A DNA stretch of 64,000 nt from an uncultured Kordia sp. (GTDB lineage Bacteria; Bacteroidota; Bacteroidia; Flavobacteriales; Flavobacteriaceae). The notes under the pieces were generated by a model, which was not told where the DNA came from, made no database searches, and was given only the letters and a program-made list of their open reading frames with translations. Below, in pieces: positions 62,580-64,000 of the stretch (the first letter of the stretch is position 1; each line of letters begins with the position of its first letter). The stretch covers positions 1 to 64,000 of the forward strand of contig NZ_CANMEZ010000005.1 in the NCBI RefSeq assembly GCF_947496985.1. The letters are read 5' to 3'. Position numbers and translations under genes: made by a program.

Positions 62580-63497
62580 ATGAATGCAATCACACTAAAA
62601 CGAATCGTAAAATCATATCTACTCATTTTTCTTTTTCTGATTTCTATTTCGTGTCATCAAAATGAGAGCCAGTTTAAAGAACAACTGTCATTAGAAAATG
62701 TAGACCTTAGAAATGATTATGATGGTGTTGATGATAAAACAACTGATACAGATAAGAAAAATGATTATAAAACTCAAACACGTGGTCTAACACCACAAAC
62801 GAAGAGTGAAGAACGTACGTCTAACATTCCCAAAGATTTAAAAATTATAAAAACGGCAAGCACAAAATATAAAGTAATAAATATTGAAAAAGCTTTGGCA
62901 GATATAAAAGATGAAATGTATATAAATGGTGGTTATATTTCGGAATTGCGATACGATAAAAATTATCATACTAAGCAAAACAGATTCACCATAAAAATTC
63001 CAAAAGATAAATTTAATACAATGTTAGAAGGCATTAAAAAATTTGCCGAAGAAACAGATTATGTAAACATATCTACAACGGATGTAACAGAAAAATATAT
63101 GGACATACAAATACGCTTACAAACAAAGTTAGAAGTAAAAAAACGTTTGGAAGCTGTATTGCGTAGAAATGCAAAAACGGTTAAAGATATTTTAGCGACA
63201 GAAAACCAATTACGCATCATTCAGGAAGAAATAGAAGTAGCGCAAGGAAAAATAAAATACATGAGCAATAGAGTTGCGTATAGTACTATTCAGGTAGAAA
63301 TTTATGAAACGATAACGTATAAGGAAGAACCTGTAGCGTATAAAAAAGGATTTTTAGCCAAAGCGAAAGAAGGATTGTCAGAAGGTTGGAATTTTATTCA
63401 AATCTTAGTTATTGCATTGTTTCATATTTGGCCAATAATTTTATTATCTGCAATTGGAATTTTCTTTTATAAAAGATGGAAAAAAGCTAAGAAATAA
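62580..63497 (+). CDS. DUF4349-type lipoprotein
   Basis: A 305-residue lipoprotein: signal about 1-25 with lipobox ISISC, a low-complexity Asp/Lys/Thr linker to about 85, then a DUF4349 domain (TASTKYKVINIEKALADIKDEMYINGGYISELRY, NRFTIKIPKDKFNTMLEGIKKFAEETDYVN), a coiled coil at about 185-225, and a C-terminal transmembrane segment at about 278-298. It may have a role in envelope stress or membrane anchoring. Divergent from the 61528 operon across the operator array. Confidence 0.88.
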   Translation: MNAITLKRIVKSYLLIFLFLISISCHQNESQFKEQLSLENVDLRNDYDGVDDKTTDTDKKNDYKTQTRGLTPQTKSEERTSNIPKDLKIIKTASTKYKVINIEKALADIKDEMYINGGYISELRYDKNYHTKQNRFTIKIPKDKFNTMLEGIKKFAEETDYVNISTTDVTEKYMDIQIRLQTKLEVKKRLEAVLRRNAKTVKDILATENQLRIIQEEIEVAQGKIKYMSNRVAYSTIQVEIYETITYKEEPVAYKKGFLAKAKEGLSEGWNFIQILVIALFHIWPIILLSAIGIFFYKRWKKAKK

Positions 63498-63523
63498 TAG
63501 GGGATAATTTATAAATTATATCC

Positions 63524-63556
63524 AACCGGCAATTTCGATTCCGTGAATTGTCGGTT
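63524..63556 (+). terminator. Likely terminator of the DUF4349 gene
   Basis: AACCGGCAATT/AATTGTCGGTT pair as an 11-bp stem with one G-T, loop of 11 nt, 26 bp after the stop. There is no strong T-run, so efficiency is uncertain. Confidence 0.5.
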
Positions 63557-63596
63557 GCTCTATTTGGTACAATTATCTTCTTTCAAAACAAATTAT

Positions 63597-63604
63597 TACT
63601 TTTG
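63597..63604 (+). promoter_or_regulatory. -7 box directly before SprT-like gene
   Basis: TACTTTTG fits TAnnTTTG and ends 4 bp before the GTG start, so this gene, like anmK, may be transcribed with little or no leader. Confidence 0.4.
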
Positions 63605-63608
63605 AATC

Positions 63609-64000
63609 GTGAAAGCTATACTAACCAAATACATTCCTGAACGCTCCGTAGATCCTACTTTTGAACTCATAAAGAAGCATCAAGTACACTTAAAAATTGT
63701 GAATCAGAGAGTTACACGACATGGTGATTACCGCAGAATGTCTGATGGAAGGCATGTAATAACCGTAAATGCAGGTGATAACAAATACCGTTTTTTCATA
63801 ACTTTAATTCATGAAATTGCGCATTTGGTAGCATATGAAAAGCACGGACGTCTAATAAAACCTCACGGAATAGAGTGGAAACGTACGTTTCAACAATTAA
63901 TGTTGCCATTTATCAATCCGCAAATATTTCCTGCAAAAATACTACCTATTGTTGCCAATCATTTTAAAAATCCAAAAGCAAGTAGTGATACAGATGCACG
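63609..64000 (+). CDS. SprT-like zinc protein, truncated by window end
   Basis: The first about 130 residues of a protein starting with GTG at 63609 (first codons read [12 protein letters not shown]). A zinc motif [13 protein letters not shown] with a later His ([11 protein letters not shown]) and the [18 protein letters not shown] context identify the SprT-like family, metal-dependent proteins related to DNA-protein crosslink proteases. The gene runs off the right edge, so length and C-terminus are unknown. Confidence 0.88.
   Translation, partial: MKAILTKYIPERSVDPTFELIKKHQVHLKIVNQRVTRHGDYRRMSDGRHVITVNAGDNKYRFFITLIHEIAHLVAYEKHGRLIKPHGIEWKRTFQQLMLPFINPQIFPAKILPIVANHFKNPKASSDTDA

Overview
This window is chromosomal DNA from a marine-type member of the Bacteroidota, most likely family Flavobacteriaceae (Kordia or a close relative, by inference). 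The evidence is AT-rich DNA, TAnnTTTG-type -7 promoter boxes, a C-terminal type IX secretion sorting domain, the gliding/secretion genes gldJ, porU and porV, and several small peptides with Bacteroidota-type double-glycine leaders. No rRNA, phage, insertion sequence or CRISPR array was seen.

Layout. 0.4-4.1 kb: a minus-strand operon of three exported surface proteins (T9SS cargo, 27-residue repeat protein, SUMF1-fold protein), divergent from a LytTR response regulator and TPR-LytS kinase (4.5-7.1 kb). 7.2-15.8 kb: four small Cys-containing GG-leader peptides interspersed with two membrane-spanning TPR-AraC regulators. 9.6-24.3 kb: a long, mostly minus-strand group of uncharacterised genes around an AAA+ ATPase, a coiled-coil protein and membrane proteins, interrupted by an amidohydrolase, SnoaL-like and degenerate signal-peptidase genes. 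24.8-26.4 kb: a two-gene unit of a TIR protein and a membrane beta-barrel-like protein, a candidate anti-phage module. 26.5-38.9 kb: beta-lactamase-fold hydrolase, acyl-CoA dehydrogenase, anmK, amino-acid dehydrogenase, nhaD, an ExbB-ExbD-ExbD-TonB cassette, folC, two tRNA-Val and murF. 38.9-49.7 kb: gldJ, porU, porV, cdd, pdhA, pdhC. 49.7-56.5 kb: M28 peptidase, SDR, YceI-like protein, ECF sigma factor with membrane partner, lipoprotein, LURP-one-like protein, outer-membrane protein and thioredoxin-like protein. 56.7-61.0 kb: a ferritin-like protein, a 20-cysteine protein, a DUF692 (MNIO) enzyme and a DUF2063 partner, a candidate peptide-modification or metal-handling system. 61.0-64.0 kb: a lipoprotein/membrane protein pair, a DUF4349 lipoprotein and a truncated SprT-like gene.

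How the genes may work together. The strongest candidates for undescribed biology are (1) the TIR/2TM-beta pair, (2) the cysteine-rich protein with its DUF692/DUF2063 partners and ferritin-like neighbour, (3) the repeated pairing of TPR membrane sensors with GG-leader peptides, supported by a 20-bp element shared upstream of two peptide genes, and (4) the AAA+ cluster. Functions for these are inferred from domains and context only. Many start codons were moved inward from the longest reading frame using signal peptides or family length; this is stated per entry.
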